In this document: positions 1 through 8,350 of the stretch, one piece after another
Position numbering within the stretch: the stretch's first letter is position 1
Layout: each line of letters starts with the position of its first letter
Origin: Rothia dentocariosa ATCC 17931
GTDB lineage: Bacteria; Actinomycetota; Actinomycetes; Actinomycetales; Micrococcaceae
Reading direction: 5' to 3'
Assembly: GCF_000164695.2 (NCBI RefSeq)
Contig: NC_014643.1
Span: forward strand, 2,418,001-2,482,000
Length of the DNA: 64,000 bases
The notes under the pieces: generated by a model
Databases searched by the model: none
What the model saw: the letters and a program-made list of their open reading frames with translations, nothing else
Told to the model about the DNA's origin: nothing
Position numbers and translations under genes: made by a program

Positions 1-206
1 TTACCGGCACCCGTAGAACCACCAACTACCACGGTAAGGGGTGCCTCCAAAGCGGTAAGCCGCGGCAGAATGTAATCGTCGTACTGTTTACTCAGAGAAC
101 GCACTTGTTCCCTCGCCCGGGTAACATCAGCGGTATCGAGGGGTAGAGTGAGCTCATCTAGAAGTTTGCGTGCAGAATATACACGCTCATCGTTTGTGTG
201 TTGCAC
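1..206 (-). CDS. P-loop GTPase (dynamin/Era-like), N-terminal fragment
   Basis: Reading the minus strand from a GTG at 206 gives an open frame that runs off the left edge. After about 55 residues of helical, charged sequence (RKLLDELTLPLDTADVTRAR) it reaches a glycine-rich loop, LTVVVGGSTGAG, which fits a Walker A/G1 motif interrupted by the window end. Actinobacterial dynamin-like GTPase-domain proteins commonly begin this way. No Shine-Dalgarno is obvious before the GTG. The downstream domains are not visible, so an ATPase of another P-loop class cannot be excluded. Confidence 0.6.
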   Translation of the reverse strand, partial: MQHTNDERVYSARKLLDELTLPLDTADVTRAREQVRSLSKQYDDYILPRLTALEAPLTVVVGGSTGAG

Positions 207-243
207 GTGCGCTATTGTTTCACACTTTATTGCATGCTTGCTG

Positions 244-264
244 AGGAAACTTAGAGTGTTTCCT
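244..264. repeat. short inverted repeat in divergent promoter region
   Basis: AGGAAAC and GTTTCCT form perfect 7-base arms around a 7-base spacer, between the divergently transcribed GTPase and lipoprotein genes. It could be an operator or a small hairpin. Nothing else identifies it. Confidence 0.3.
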
Positions 265-462
265 GTGAGTTTAAGTTGCTTACCTCACGAATTTTAGGTG
301 CCGTAAACAGAGTCGAAGCGCTGTATTTTGCGTAACTCTAGCCTAATATCACGGTTTAGGTCGCTGTACGTTTGTGCTTTCACCCACCACGCCCTAGTCT
401 GGTTTTACACACTAAACCCGGGTTTCAGATTTTCTGGAAATAACGATATTTTGGGAGTTGCT

Positions 463-1284
463 ATGCGCCCTTCACGTCGCCAGTTCTTCGTCTTTACTGG
501 CAGCACCGTTGCCGCCGCGCCATTATTAGTTTCATGTGCCTCTAGCGATTCCTCTGATTCTGCCGCTGGTTTAGCAACCGCTGAGGGAGCATCCCCCTCA
601 GAGACAGGTGCGCACTATGGAAATCTTTCGGGAGAGCTACTCTGGCAACGTTACGATTCCGCCACCCCGGTCACTGCCAGTATGAACCCCGAAACCGGGG
701 AAAAGGTCGTTCCGGTTCCCCAGGCAGACCCGGCAACTGCCGATCACAAGGCTCAGAACGTTCCCATCCCCCAAGAAGACGACCTGATGTTCAAAGAGGA
801 TTTTCAGGGGCTGCGAAACACCTTCGCCTATTATGTGGCGTGTATTAACTATGCACGCATGACTGGAGATCTCACCCCTGCTCTCAAAGTGGTACACAGC
901 GAAAACACCGTCGATCTTGAGCGGCTTAAGGCCTGGGAAACTCTGTACGCCGAACCTAATAATAGTTGGATCGTTGGAGGTACCTGGAAAATCTCCGTCT
1001 CGGAGAAACCGACAGAGCATAACGGCAAATTCTCGTGGGAATGCACCGCTACCCAGGAAAACGGAACGCTCATCAATAAAACGACAAACGTGACGAAACC
1101 GCTGTCGCATGATGAAATACGCGATTTTACGGCTCTCTACGCGCAATGGGTGAAGGACAGGTGGCTCATCATCTCCCCACAGCAGTTCGACCCAGCGGCA
1201 AAGCCCACACGAGCCTATACACCCGCTCCACAACCGACTTCTACCTACACTCCAAAGGTGAGTACTATACCCGCCGACTACTAA
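463..1284 (+). CDS. Tat-type lipoprotein, DUF6318-like (paralogue 1)
   Basis: Predicted secreted lipoprotein of 273 residues. The ATG at 463 is chosen over an upstream in-frame start because GGGAG precedes it and it puts a twin-arginine signal (SRRQFF) at the N-terminus, followed by a hydrophobic stretch and the lipobox LVSC with the lipid-bearing Cys at residue 25. The mature part holds a core block with QNVPIP, then a segment ending in YARMTGD. That core recurs in the next five genes, so this is the first and most divergent member of a tandem family. It resembles the lipoprotein family known as DUF6318 in Micrococcaceae. The C-terminal tail is rich in Pro and Thr. The function is unknown; the protein should be anchored to the outer face of the membrane. 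Confidence 0.85.
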   Translation: MRPSRRQFFVFTGSTVAAAPLLVSCASSDSSDSAAGLATAEGASPSETGAHYGNLSGELLWQRYDSATPVTASMNPETGEKVVPVPQADPATADHKAQNVPIPQEDDLMFKEDFQGLRNTFAYYVACINYARMTGDLTPALKVVHSENTVDLERLKAWETLYAEPNNSWIVGGTWKISVSEKPTEHNGKFSWECTATQENGTLINKTTNVTKPLSHDEIRDFTALYAQWVKDRWLIISPQQFDPAAKPTRAYTPAPQPTSTYTPKVSTIPADY

Positions 1285-1322
1285 ACCCCTAATCCTTTAT
1301 TTCTCAACGTGAAAGGTTCCAC

Positions 1323-2036
1323 GTGGTAACTTCATTTCCCTATTCCCGACGCCGTGTATTACGTACCGTTGGGGCAGGGTTATTCGGCACCGCCGCCTCT
1401 ACTTTGATAGCCGCATGCTCTCGACATCAGCAAACTCATGCTACAAGCGACCCTTCGGTAAGTCAGTATGTACGCAGCGATTTTAGCGGTGAGGTGGCTT
1501 TCGAGAGCTTCAACACCTCAGCAGGTACTTATGTGCCCGCAAACGCAGAGCATCCGGCGCAAAACGTTCCGGTCCCCATAAAAACAGAGAATATGGGCAA
1601 AAACTCCATTGCAGGTTTTTACGATACTATCGGTTACCTCAATGCGGCACTCAATTATCTCTTGGCTACCGGTGACACCAATCCTCTGGAAGTCATCACT
1701 ATCAACCCCGAGTTCACAAAAGCTCTCCTGCTTTTCACTGACGAGACTGGTGAGAGTCAGGCTGCCAAAAGCTGGTATGTTTCTCCTCAAGCCACGCTCT
1801 CCCTCACCTCACGCATGCCAACAGCCGTGAACGATTATCGAAAAGATTGGCGATACACCCTCGATATCAGTTTGGGAGAACAGCAGGTCGTCAACTCTCA
1901 GGCTAGTGCAATACCTGCCGAGCAGCAGAAATTCCACTATGCGGGTACTATCCAAGGCACCTTCGAGAAAGAAGCCTGGTCACTCACACTCACAGTTCGT
2001 GACCAGCAGTCCACGGCAGGCGCGAGTCCGTCCTAG
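1323..2036 (+). CDS. Tat-type lipoprotein, DUF6318-like (paralogue 2)
   Basis: A 237-residue secreted lipoprotein with a GTG start preceded by GAAAGG. The signal contains SRRRVLRT and ends in the lipobox LIAAC (Cys 32). The mature protein carries the family core: EHPAQNVPVP, then an NS-AGF-DTI-Y stretch and LLATGD. It follows paralogue 1 by 38 bases with no terminator between, so the two are probably co-transcribed. No catalytic motif is visible. The family looks like a small binding or surface-structure domain, but no function can be assigned. Confidence 0.85.
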   Translation: MVTSFPYSRRRVLRTVGAGLFGTAASTLIAACSRHQQTHATSDPSVSQYVRSDFSGEVAFESFNTSAGTYVPANAEHPAQNVPVPIKTENMGKNSIAGFYDTIGYLNAALNYLLATGDTNPLEVITINPEFTKALLLFTDETGESQAAKSWYVSPQATLSLTSRMPTAVNDYRKDWRYTLDISLGEQQVVNSQASAIPAEQQKFHYAGTIQGTFEKEAWSLTLTVRDQQSTAGASPS

Positions 2037-2157
2037 AACTAAGAAGGCTCAGCGGCACCTCCGCATGAGAATATAGAGACATAATATTTTCTTCTCCAAC
2101 CGCATCCGGGTGAAGGCGCCTATGCGCTTTAACCCTCATAATCATCGAAAGGCTTCC

Positions 2158-2967
2158 ATGTCACAGCACTTAACTCGCAGGCAAGCTGTTACAGCCGTTT
2201 TAGCAGGTGCCGGACTCACTATGCTCGCCGCTTGTTCCTCGAACAGCTCCACCAACACATCAAACGGCAATAACGCTAACGGCTCTGCACCAAGCCCAAA
2301 ATCCTCAAACCCACACGGGTATAGCGACGACGGCAATAACTATTCCGGGCGTATTACATTTGACAATTTTGAACCGGGTAGCACTTATGAACCAGGCAAC
2401 ACCGAACATCCCCCACAAAACGCACCTATGCCTAAGCTGCCGGATAACGCCAACGAAAATAGCGTGACAGGCTTCCACGCGACCGTCGCTTACTATGCTG
2501 CAGCCATGGATTACCTAGTGAAAACCGGCAGCCTTGACGCCGTAAAAAAGGTCAAACTTGCAGGTAACGATGCCCAAGAAAATGAGGCGCTTGCTAAATC
2601 CATCGCTCAAGGGATCGAGCAGAAAACCTGGTATGTAGATCCATCTGCCTGGTACGAGCTCAAGGAATCACAGCCCGCTATTATGAGCGATGGAAATCTG
2701 CTCTTCAAAAGCGTCTACACGTTCGATTACGGTGCTGAAAGCGTGGCAAACGGCGAAATAAAACCGGTTAAGGAGGAAGAGCGAGTCTCTACCCAGGACT
2801 GTGATTTCCGTGGGCGTTACAATCCCACCACGAAATCCTGGGAACTCAATCTATCCTATGGCACGAAGAGCTCGGGAAATGCGGCAGCAAGTCCTGCTGC
2901 ATCGGCAACGGGTGGAGCCTCAGATCCTGCGGCAACCGAAGAACAGGCAGCTAATCCCAAGAAATAA
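2158..2967 (+). CDS. Tat-type lipoprotein, DUF6318-like (paralogue 3)
   Basis: A 269-residue lipoprotein. The ATG at 2158 is preferred to an upstream in-frame GTG because GAAAGG lies just before it and the signal then starts with LTRRQAVTA and ends in LAAC (Cys 26). A Ser/Asn/Gly-rich linker of about 40 residues follows, as expected for a domain held away from the membrane. The core has YEPGNTEHPPQNAPMP and YLVKTGS. An Ala/Ser/Pro-rich tail of about 35 residues closes the protein. It is the last gene before a strong hairpin at 2987-3029, so paralogues 1-3 probably form one transcription unit. Confidence 0.85.
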   Translation: MSQHLTRRQAVTAVLAGAGLTMLAACSSNSSTNTSNGNNANGSAPSPKSSNPHGYSDDGNNYSGRITFDNFEPGSTYEPGNTEHPPQNAPMPKLPDNANENSVTGFHATVAYYAAAMDYLVKTGSLDAVKKVKLAGNDAQENEALAKSIAQGIEQKTWYVDPSAWYELKESQPAIMSDGNLLFKSVYTFDYGAESVANGEIKPVKEEERVSTQDCDFRGRYNPTTKSWELNLSYGTKSSGNAAASPAASATGGASDPAATEEQAANPKK

Positions 2968-3312
2968 TAGCTGTTCGTTACCCTTGCCCAGCCTTCGGGG
3001 TTCTGTTGATAAGGAACCCGGAGGCTGGGTATTTTGAATTCCTGCTCTTCACCTTGCGTTCTTCAAAGTCAAACTAAGGGTTTTATGTCTCGACATATAC
3101 CTCTAGATATGTATTTTCTCTCACATGTCGGAGAGCCCTGCATATACGGTATTATCTGCGCAGCAGTGTTACTTTCCCTGTGAACTATTGGGGTTCCTGC
3201 ACAGCAACGTATAACTATTTCGCGGGTCCCCTATATCTATCTTGCTAGGGCGTCTTCTATGTAGAGCTACACTTGAGAAGCTAGTGCTATTTCAACGTTG
3301 AAGGGGCATTTT
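2968..3312. other. intergenic region with terminator and probable promoter
   Basis: This gene-free stretch holds the hairpin at 2987-3029 and then AT-rich DNA leading to paralogue 4. A promoter must lie here because the upstream unit is terminated, but no clean -35/-10 pair can be picked with confidence. Confidence 0.4.
2987..3035 (+). terminator. Rho-independent terminator after paralogue 3
   Basis: CCCAGCCT pairs perfectly with AGGCTGGG, with further pairing of GGGTTC and GAACCC around a short loop. A T-rich TATTTTG follows. Confidence 0.75.
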
Positions 3313-3933
3313 ATGTCTTTCACTTTTTCGCGCCGAATCCTCCTGCGCACCACCGCCCTCGGTACTGTTGGACTGGGCGGAATCACCGTACTCTCTGCGT
3401 GTGGCAATACGTCGCAAAACAGCGCCGAAAGATCGAGCTATAAGGGCAAGGCTAAGCTTGATAGCTACGATACATCTGCCGGAACTTATGAATTAGCGTC
3501 ACGCGAGCATCCGGCACGGAACGTACCCAAACCTGTCAAGCCTAATAATATGAATGACAACTCAGTAGCGGGCCTTTACTCGACTATCGCGTTCTTTGCG
3601 GCTGCACTGCAATACCGGCTTATTACGGGCGATGCCCAGTACCTCAAAGAGGTCAAGCTAGAACATACTGTAGATTCCATCGAAGAGATCACCAATGGTT
3701 CTACCTGGCTCTCCAATCCCACGGTTACGATTGAGCTCACTACCGATCAACCGGAGCAAAAGGACAACGAATACTTTTGGCCTGCAAAGCTCACACTCAC
3801 CAAGGGCGACTGGGCGGTCGCTCAACACAGAGCAATCAACGTTCCAGAAAATGAGCAAAAAGTTACAAGTGAAGGAAAAATCAAGGCAAAATACACCGAT
3901 GGCGCATGGGCTATTCGGGACATTGCTGACTAG
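3313..3933 (+). CDS. Tat-type lipoprotein, DUF6318-like (paralogue 4)
   Basis: A 206-residue lipoprotein. The ATG at 3313 has AAGGGG seven bases upstream and gives a signal with FSRRILLRT and lipobox LSAC (Cys 30). The upstream TTG in frame is less likely. The mature part begins almost at once with KLDSYDTSAGTYE and then REHPARNVPKP, and it lacks the long linker seen in paralogues 3 and 5. It is closest to paralogue 6: same length class, same KLDSYD-SAG opening and a similar Trp-containing C-terminal half. The function is unknown. Confidence 0.85.
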   Translation: MSFTFSRRILLRTTALGTVGLGGITVLSACGNTSQNSAERSSYKGKAKLDSYDTSAGTYELASREHPARNVPKPVKPNNMNDNSVAGLYSTIAFFAAALQYRLITGDAQYLKEVKLEHTVDSIEEITNGSTWLSNPTVTIELTTDQPEQKDNEYFWPAKLTLTKGDWAVAQHRAINVPENEQKVTSEGKIKAKYTDGAWAIRDIAD

Positions 3934-4183
3934 TCTTCACCGGATTCCCCAGAGAAAAATACGGGACTTCTAAGTCTGCGCTGGGCATGGCAATAAGCCT
4001 TTGCCCGGGCATTTTAAGTGCGTATGAGACCCATGCCCTCTCCATGCCAGGTATTACCTTATACGGTAACGTTACTCACCTTCGGTTAGGGTTAGGTCAC
4101 ATTCCTCGGTACAATCAAGTATCTCGTTTTGTTTTACGTTTAGACTTATACGGGATTAATGCATTCACACGAAAGGTATAACG

Positions 4184-4933
4184 ATGTCTTCGGCTCTGAA
4201 TCGTCGTGCAGCATTGGGGATTCTCAGTATGGGAAGTGTCGCGTTCTTAGCGGCGTGCGGCAGCGATAAGAAAGAAGAATCTAATTCTTCAGCCTCCGCA
4301 AGCGCTTCTCAGACGAAGAGCTCCAGCGCTTCCTCTTCAGCTTCTGCTACTCCCTCAGCTTCCGAATCACCTACCCCCACCCCGACTCCTACGGAACTCG
4401 TCAACGACGGTAAAGACTACTCCGGGGTCGCTAAGCTAGAGCAGTACGAAACCCCCGGAGAGTACCAGCCCGCTACGGCAGAATCTCCCGCGCAGAACGT
4501 ACCCACCCCCGTTATTCCCGAAGCAATGCACCAAAACACAGTTGCAGGATTCGCCTCTGCGCTTGCATATTTTGGTGCTGCTGTCGATTACCTCCTGCAG
4601 ACCGGCGATATGAAGTATGTTCGGGAGGTCAGCACCGATGCTGATACCCTGAATGCACTCCAGAAATACGCCGATCGTACGATGAAGGGTATCGAAGAAA
4701 AGACATGGTACGAAAAGCCTTCGGCCACAATGGTTATTAGCAGCAAGCAGCCTACTATCGCGCAGGGTGCCTATAACTGGACCGTCGATTTCACTATTGA
4801 TTTGGGCGAAAAACTCTTCAATAAGGGTAAAGAGCAAGACACCCCTTCTGATAAACGCTACGTACGTATGCAGGGCGAGGCTGTAGGCCGCTACATCAAT
4901 AACGTGTGGGATCTACACATGGATATCGACTAA
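4184..4933 (+). CDS. Tat-type lipoprotein, DUF6318-like (paralogue 5)
   Basis: A 249-residue lipoprotein with ATG preceded by GAAAGG. The signal has LNRRAALGI and the lipobox LAAC (Cys 25). A linker of roughly 45 residues made almost only of Ser, Ala, Pro and Thr separates the lipid anchor from the core, which shows QYETPGEYQPATAESPAQNV and YLLQTGD. It stands alone between a 250-base upstream gap and a strong terminator, so it is probably a separate transcription unit. Confidence 0.85.
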   Translation: MSSALNRRAALGILSMGSVAFLAACGSDKKEESNSSASASASQTKSSSASSSASATPSASESPTPTPTPTELVNDGKDYSGVAKLEQYETPGEYQPATAESPAQNVPTPVIPEAMHQNTVAGFASALAYFGAAVDYLLQTGDMKYVREVSTDADTLNALQKYADRTMKGIEEKTWYEKPSATMVISSKQPTIAQGAYNWTVDFTIDLGEKLFNKGKEQDTPSDKRYVRMQGEAVGRYINNVWDLHMDID

Positions 4934-4954
4934 TAGGTATCGTTCCGCAGCACA

Positions 4955-4995
4955 ACACCGTATGCTCACAAACGTTGAGTATACGGTGTTTTTAT
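4955..4995 (+). terminator. Rho-independent terminator after paralogue 5
   Basis: ACACCGTATGCTCA and TGAGTATACGGTGT form a 14-base stem with one G-T pair around a 7-base loop, directly followed by a run of T. Confidence 0.9.
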
Positions 4996-5071
4996 ATCTT
5001 CTCGATTATTTTTCAAATCTCTTTTCTGTACCGCATACCAAAATACGTGCAGCAGAAAAATTCTTCATATG

Positions 5072-5081
5072 CCCCCCCCCC
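5072..5081. repeat. homopolymer of ten C
   Basis: Ten consecutive C on the plus strand, about 315 bases before paralogue 6. Tracts of this length slip easily during replication. Confidence 0.9.
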
Positions 5082-5342
5082 GCCAAAGCAGCAGTCTTCG
5101 TACCGAGAAAGACACCAATTAACAAGAGTCCAGCAGACGACACAACGCGGGTATCAGGATGTGTGCGACGACTCTCTCGACTCTTGTGCTTAGCTCTAGC
5201 TCCACGGGCAGATGCAGCCGGTCACCTGCTCGTCAAAATGCTGTCTTTTCACGCTTGTATAAATGCGACTCGAACAAAAGCGTTTAGAGTGCGTGTTAAC
5301 TTTGTGCGAAATACATTAAAAGCTTGTACCAAATAATAAAGT

Positions 5343-5361
5343 TTAGGTAAGCTAAAACCAT
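5343..5361 (+). promoter_or_regulatory. possible IdeR/DtxR half-site before paralogue 6
   Basis: TTAGGTAAGCTAAAACCAT has a left half matching the DtxR/IdeR consensus (TTAGGTWAG), but the right half is poor. It overlaps the possible -10 of the gene. It may be chance. Confidence 0.25.
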
Positions 5362-5396
5362 CACCAACCCATCCCATGAGAGAGGACTACTTCATC

Positions 5397-6008
5397 ATGC
5401 CTACTTCCGGGGTATTTTCCCGCCGTAACACGCTCAGATTTACCACTTTAGGAATACTGAGTCTCGCGGTTATTCCAATGCTCACCGCATGCGGCAAAGA
5501 TTACCAAGGCGAAGTCAAACTTGATTCCTATGACGAATCTGCAGGTTCTTATGAGCCCGCAACAAAGGAGCATCCAGCGCAGAATGTTCCAAAACCCAAG
5601 AAGCCTCAAGACATCAACGATGATTCAACCGGCGGGCTATACTCAACCCTCGCTTTTGCCGCCGCTGCCATGCAATATGCACTGCGTACTGGAGATACGA
5701 GCTATCTTCAAGAGGTCAATATTCCTGAGAGAACCAAAGTATTCTTTATGTCTAACTCCCCTTTCCTCGGGGGTACTACGTGGACCGATAACCCCGTTGT
5801 AACCATCGCCCTCAAAGCTGGTTCTCCCACCAAAGATGGTGATACATATACCTGGCCGGGTCATTTCAAAGTCGATTTTGGCGCATGGACTGTTAAAGAC
5901 GGTACGGCAACCGACACTCAAAACAACAGATTAAATCTAGATCAAGATATCGATATCAAAGCAAAGTACCAGAATAACGCTTGGACTATTCTTTCACTCG
6001 ACCATTAG
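5397..6008 (+). CDS. Tat-type lipoprotein, DUF6318-like (paralogue 6)
   Basis: A 203-residue lipoprotein. Both ATG 5376 and ATG 5397 are in frame. The second is preferred because GAGAGG lies between them and its signal matches the paralogues (FSRRNTLRF, lipobox LTAC, Cys 32). The core reads KLDSYDESAGSYE, KEHPAQNVPKP and YALRTGD, making it the nearest relative of paralogue 4. No linker is present. The function is unknown. Confidence 0.85.
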   Translation: MPTSGVFSRRNTLRFTTLGILSLAVIPMLTACGKDYQGEVKLDSYDESAGSYEPATKEHPAQNVPKPKKPQDINDDSTGGLYSTLAFAAAAMQYALRTGDTSYLQEVNIPERTKVFFMSNSPFLGGTTWTDNPVVTIALKAGSPTKDGDTYTWPGHFKVDFGAWTVKDGTATDTQNNRLNLDQDIDIKAKYQNNAWTILSLDH

Positions 6009-6036
6009 TACCGCTTAGAACCTCGAGAAGGAACGC

Positions 6037-6076
6037 CGTGCCGTATAATTTTCCAATGGGAAATATATACGGCACG
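6037..6076. repeat. long imperfect hairpin after paralogue 6
   Basis: CGTGCCGTATA and TATACGGCACG pair perfectly, and the stem continues inward through TTTTCC/GGGAAA to a tight loop of about four bases. No T-run follows on the plus strand. It may terminate or stabilise the lipoprotein transcript. Confidence 0.6.
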
Positions 6077-6269
6077 CGGACTATTAAGGGTGAAAAATTA
6101 TTGCCTGCTACACCGCCGCCAGCGTTTTTATTCCCAACTCAGTAGCATATTACGAACTGTGACGGGTAAACTTACACCGCTACCCGCAGCGTAGTAAAGT
6201 TTCTCACGTACCCAAGGTTCCCCGGAAAATCAATCGGATTTTTCACCACACACTAAAGGATTAAATACT

Positions 6270-7205
6270 GTGGCAGAGATCGTAAACAGCATTGTTGATG
6301 CTATTGGTCAGACTCCCCTTGTTCGACTCAACCGCCTCGATGCTGGTTTGCCCGGCAACGTAGCCGTCAAGCTCGAATTCTACAACCCCGCAGGCTCTGT
6401 GAAAGACCGCATCGGCCGCGCCATCATTGATGCCGCTGAAGAAGCCGGAGCTCTCAAGCCCGGCGGTACCATTGTCGAAGGGACTTCTGGAAACACCGGT
6501 ATTGCCCTTGCAATGGTTGGTGCAGCACGTGGATACAACGTTATTTTGACAATGCCCGAGACCATGTCGGCTGAACGTCGAGTACTGCTTCGCGCTTACG
6601 GTGCGAAAATTGTTCTCACTCCCGGCACCGACGGCATGCGCGGCGCTGTTGAGAAGGCACAGGAAATCGTTGCCACCACGGACAACGCAATTCTCGCATC
6701 GCAGTTCTCCAATGAGGCAAACCCTGCTATTCACTACAAGACCACCGGCCCTGAAATTTGGGATGCGACTGACGGCAAGATTGATATTTTCGTATCGGGT
6801 ATCGGTACCGGGGGTACTATCTCTGGTGCAGGCAAGTACCTGAAGGAGAAGAACCCTAACCTGCAGATTGTTGCCGTTGAACCTCAGGATTCACCGCTCC
6901 TGTCTGAAGGACGCGTTGGTCCGCATAAGATTCAAGGCTTGGGCGCTAACTTCGTGCCGGATACTCTCGACCGCGAAATCTACGATTCGGTCATCGCAGT
7001 ATCTGGTGAGGAAGCAATCCGCACTTCCCGCGCATTAGCAACCCAGGAGGGTATCCTGGGTGGTATTTCTTCCGGCGCAGCCGTCTATGCAGCATTGGAA
7101 GAAGCTAAGAAGTCCGAAAATAAGGATAAGCTGATCGTTGCAGTTGTTCCCGACTTCGGTGAACGCTATATCTCTACGGTACTCTACGAAGATATCCGTG
7201 GCTAA
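6270..7205 (+). CDS. cysK: cysteine synthase A (O-acetylserine sulfhydrylase)
   Basis: A PLP enzyme of 311 residues joining O-acetylserine and sulfide to give cysteine, in the cytoplasm. The GTG start has AAAGGA about ten bases before it. The sequence is full length for the family and shows the PLP-lysine segment SVKDR, the substrate loop GTSGNTG, the phosphate-binding [10 protein letters not shown] and the C-terminal GGISSGAA. CysE, which makes its substrate and normally binds CysK, lies 216 bases downstream. A strong terminator sits between the two, so they are probably transcribed separately. Confidence 0.97.
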   Translation: MAEIVNSIVDAIGQTPLVRLNRLDAGLPGNVAVKLEFYNPAGSVKDRIGRAIIDAAEEAGALKPGGTIVEGTSGNTGIALAMVGAARGYNVILTMPETMSAERRVLLRAYGAKIVLTPGTDGMRGAVEKAQEIVATTDNAILASQFSNEANPAIHYKTTGPEIWDATDGKIDIFVSGIGTGGTISGAGKYLKEKNPNLQIVAVEPQDSPLLSEGRVGPHKIQGLGANFVPDTLDREIYDSVIAVSGEEAIRTSRALATQEGILGGISSGAAVYAALEEAKKSENKDKLIVAVVPDFGERYISTVLYEDIRG

Positions 7206-7220
7206 CCTTCCTCAAGAAAC

Positions 7221-7263
7221 AAACGCCCCACGCTTCCGTTCGTTACGGTGCTGTGGGGCGTTT
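7221..7263 (+). terminator. Rho-independent terminator after cysK
   Basis: AAACGCCCCAC and GTGGGGCGTTT form a perfect 11-base stem. The loop contains a smaller CCGT/ACGG pairing, and the stem ends in T. Confidence 0.85.
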
Positions 7264-7421
7264 CCTCTGCTCAGAGAAGAATAGGGAATTTCAGCATTCT
7301 TTTCTAGTTGTACGCAATAGAGGGTCAACATCAATATTGTGCGGCGCAGGCGCGCCTAATATGAAAACTGGCTTCGATGTTGGTACCTTGGGGAAGTATT
7401 TACGGTAACAGAAAGAAGATT

Positions 7422-8006
7422 ATGGGATTTTTTGCCCGTCTGCGCGAAGACATTGAAAATGTTCGAGAGCATGATCCAGCGGCGCGTGGGGCTGGCGAAA
7501 TCATGCTTAACTATTCGGGCATGCATGCGATATGGGCTCACCGGCTTACACACAAACTTTGGCAAAAGGACGGCACGAAATCTCTAGCTCGTACCCTCTC
7601 GCAGCTCACCCGTTTTTTGACCGGTGTCGAGATCCATCCGGGGGCCGTCATTGGGCGGCGTTTTTTTATCGATCATGGCATGGGTATCGTTATTGGTGAG
7701 ACCACCGAAATAGGTGATGATGTGATGCTCTATCATGGCGTTACTCTCGGCGGTCGCTCGCTTGAAAAGATTAAGCGCCACCCCACAATCGAAGACAGAG
7801 TAACAATCGGTGCTGGTGCTAAGGTGCTGGGTCCAGTAGTCATTGGGGCAGATAGCGCTATCGGAGCAAATGCCGTGGTGGTGAACGATCATCCGCGCGA
7901 TTCCATAATTACGGGTATCCCTGCGAAACATCGTCTGCGTACACCCGAGAAGAAGAAGCCTCTGGTCGATGCTGTGGAATATATCGACCCGGCAATGTGG
8001 ATCTAA
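7422..8006 (+). CDS. cysE: serine O-acetyltransferase
   Basis: Transfers acetyl from acetyl-CoA to serine, the first step of cysteine synthesis. The ATG at 7422 (AGAAAGAAG just upstream) gives 194 residues, the usual short actinobacterial form starting [11 protein letters not shown]; an earlier ATG at 7377 would add 15 residues with no support. The C-terminal two thirds is a left-handed beta-helix of hexapeptide repeats ([35 protein letters not shown]). The catalytic His lies in DHG and the second conserved His in YHG. A TAATAT at 7357 may be its -10. Confidence 0.95.
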   Translation: MGFFARLREDIENVREHDPAARGAGEIMLNYSGMHAIWAHRLTHKLWQKDGTKSLARTLSQLTRFLTGVEIHPGAVIGRRFFIDHGMGIVIGETTEIGDDVMLYHGVTLGGRSLEKIKRHPTIEDRVTIGAGAKVLGPVVIGADSAIGANAVVVNDHPRDSIITGIPAKHRLRTPEKKKPLVDAVEYIDPAMWI

Positions 8007-8025
8007 TCTTGAGTGGTGCTCTCTA

Positions 8026-8076
8026 TGAGGTTTGTGGTGTTGTTTTATCTATAACGGCATCTCGCCGCAAACCTCA
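8026..8076 (+). terminator. inverted repeat after cysE
   Basis: TGAGGTTTG and CAAACCTCA are perfect 9-base arms separated by 33 bases, 20 bases past the cysE stop. There is no T-run, so it is a possible but not typical terminator. Confidence 0.4.
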
Positions 8077-8276
8077 ATAGTGCAACTACTACGATATAAG
8101 GTTTCTGTACCCTGAATAAGGTCTTAAATCCATCTTTTAGGGAAGACAATCCAGCGTCACCTTCCATGTGTTGCTTTAAATTTTCTTAGACAGACGGAGG
8201 AGCATCGCTGATTGCCAACATGTTTGTGAGGCTATCACTCTGACCAGTCGCTGAACCACCTGCATTGATAAAAAAC

Positions 8277-8325
8277 AAAAAAGGGGTGTGGCTGCTTTCT
8301 CACGAAGCGACCACACCCCTTTTAT
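8277..8325 (-). terminator. Rho-independent terminator of gnd
   Basis: AAAAGGGGTGTGG and CCACACCCCTTTT form a perfect 13-base stem. On the minus strand it is followed by TTTTTTG, and T also follows on the plus strand, so it may act both ways. Confidence 0.9.
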
Positions 8326-8350
8326 TGACGCTGTTCTTAAGATCCAGGTT

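Larger units (their letters stand above)
4934..5396. other. intergenic region with terminator, C10 tract and promoter-like sites
   Basis: It holds the terminator at 4955-4995 and a run of ten C at 5072-5081. The remaining open frames cross the C-run in different registers and look neither like known proteins nor like the flanking family. Close to paralogue 6, TTGTAC, an 18-base spacer and TAAGCT form a possible promoter. Confidence 0.4.
8007..8350. other. intergenic region between convergent cysE and gnd
   Basis: This stretch contains the inverted repeat at 8026-8076 and the gnd terminator at 8277-8325. No further gene is visible between them. Confidence 0.5.

Noticed and set aside
3987..4181. 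Small plus-strand frame between paralogues 4 and 5
   Set aside because: It has no ribosome site and no similarity to neighbours, and it covers the likely promoter of paralogue 5.
4906..5336. Overlapping plus-strand frames across the C10 tract, considered as a phase-variable gene
   Set aside because: Neither register gives a recognisable protein, a signal peptide or a ribosome site, and both overlap the terminator of paralogue 5.
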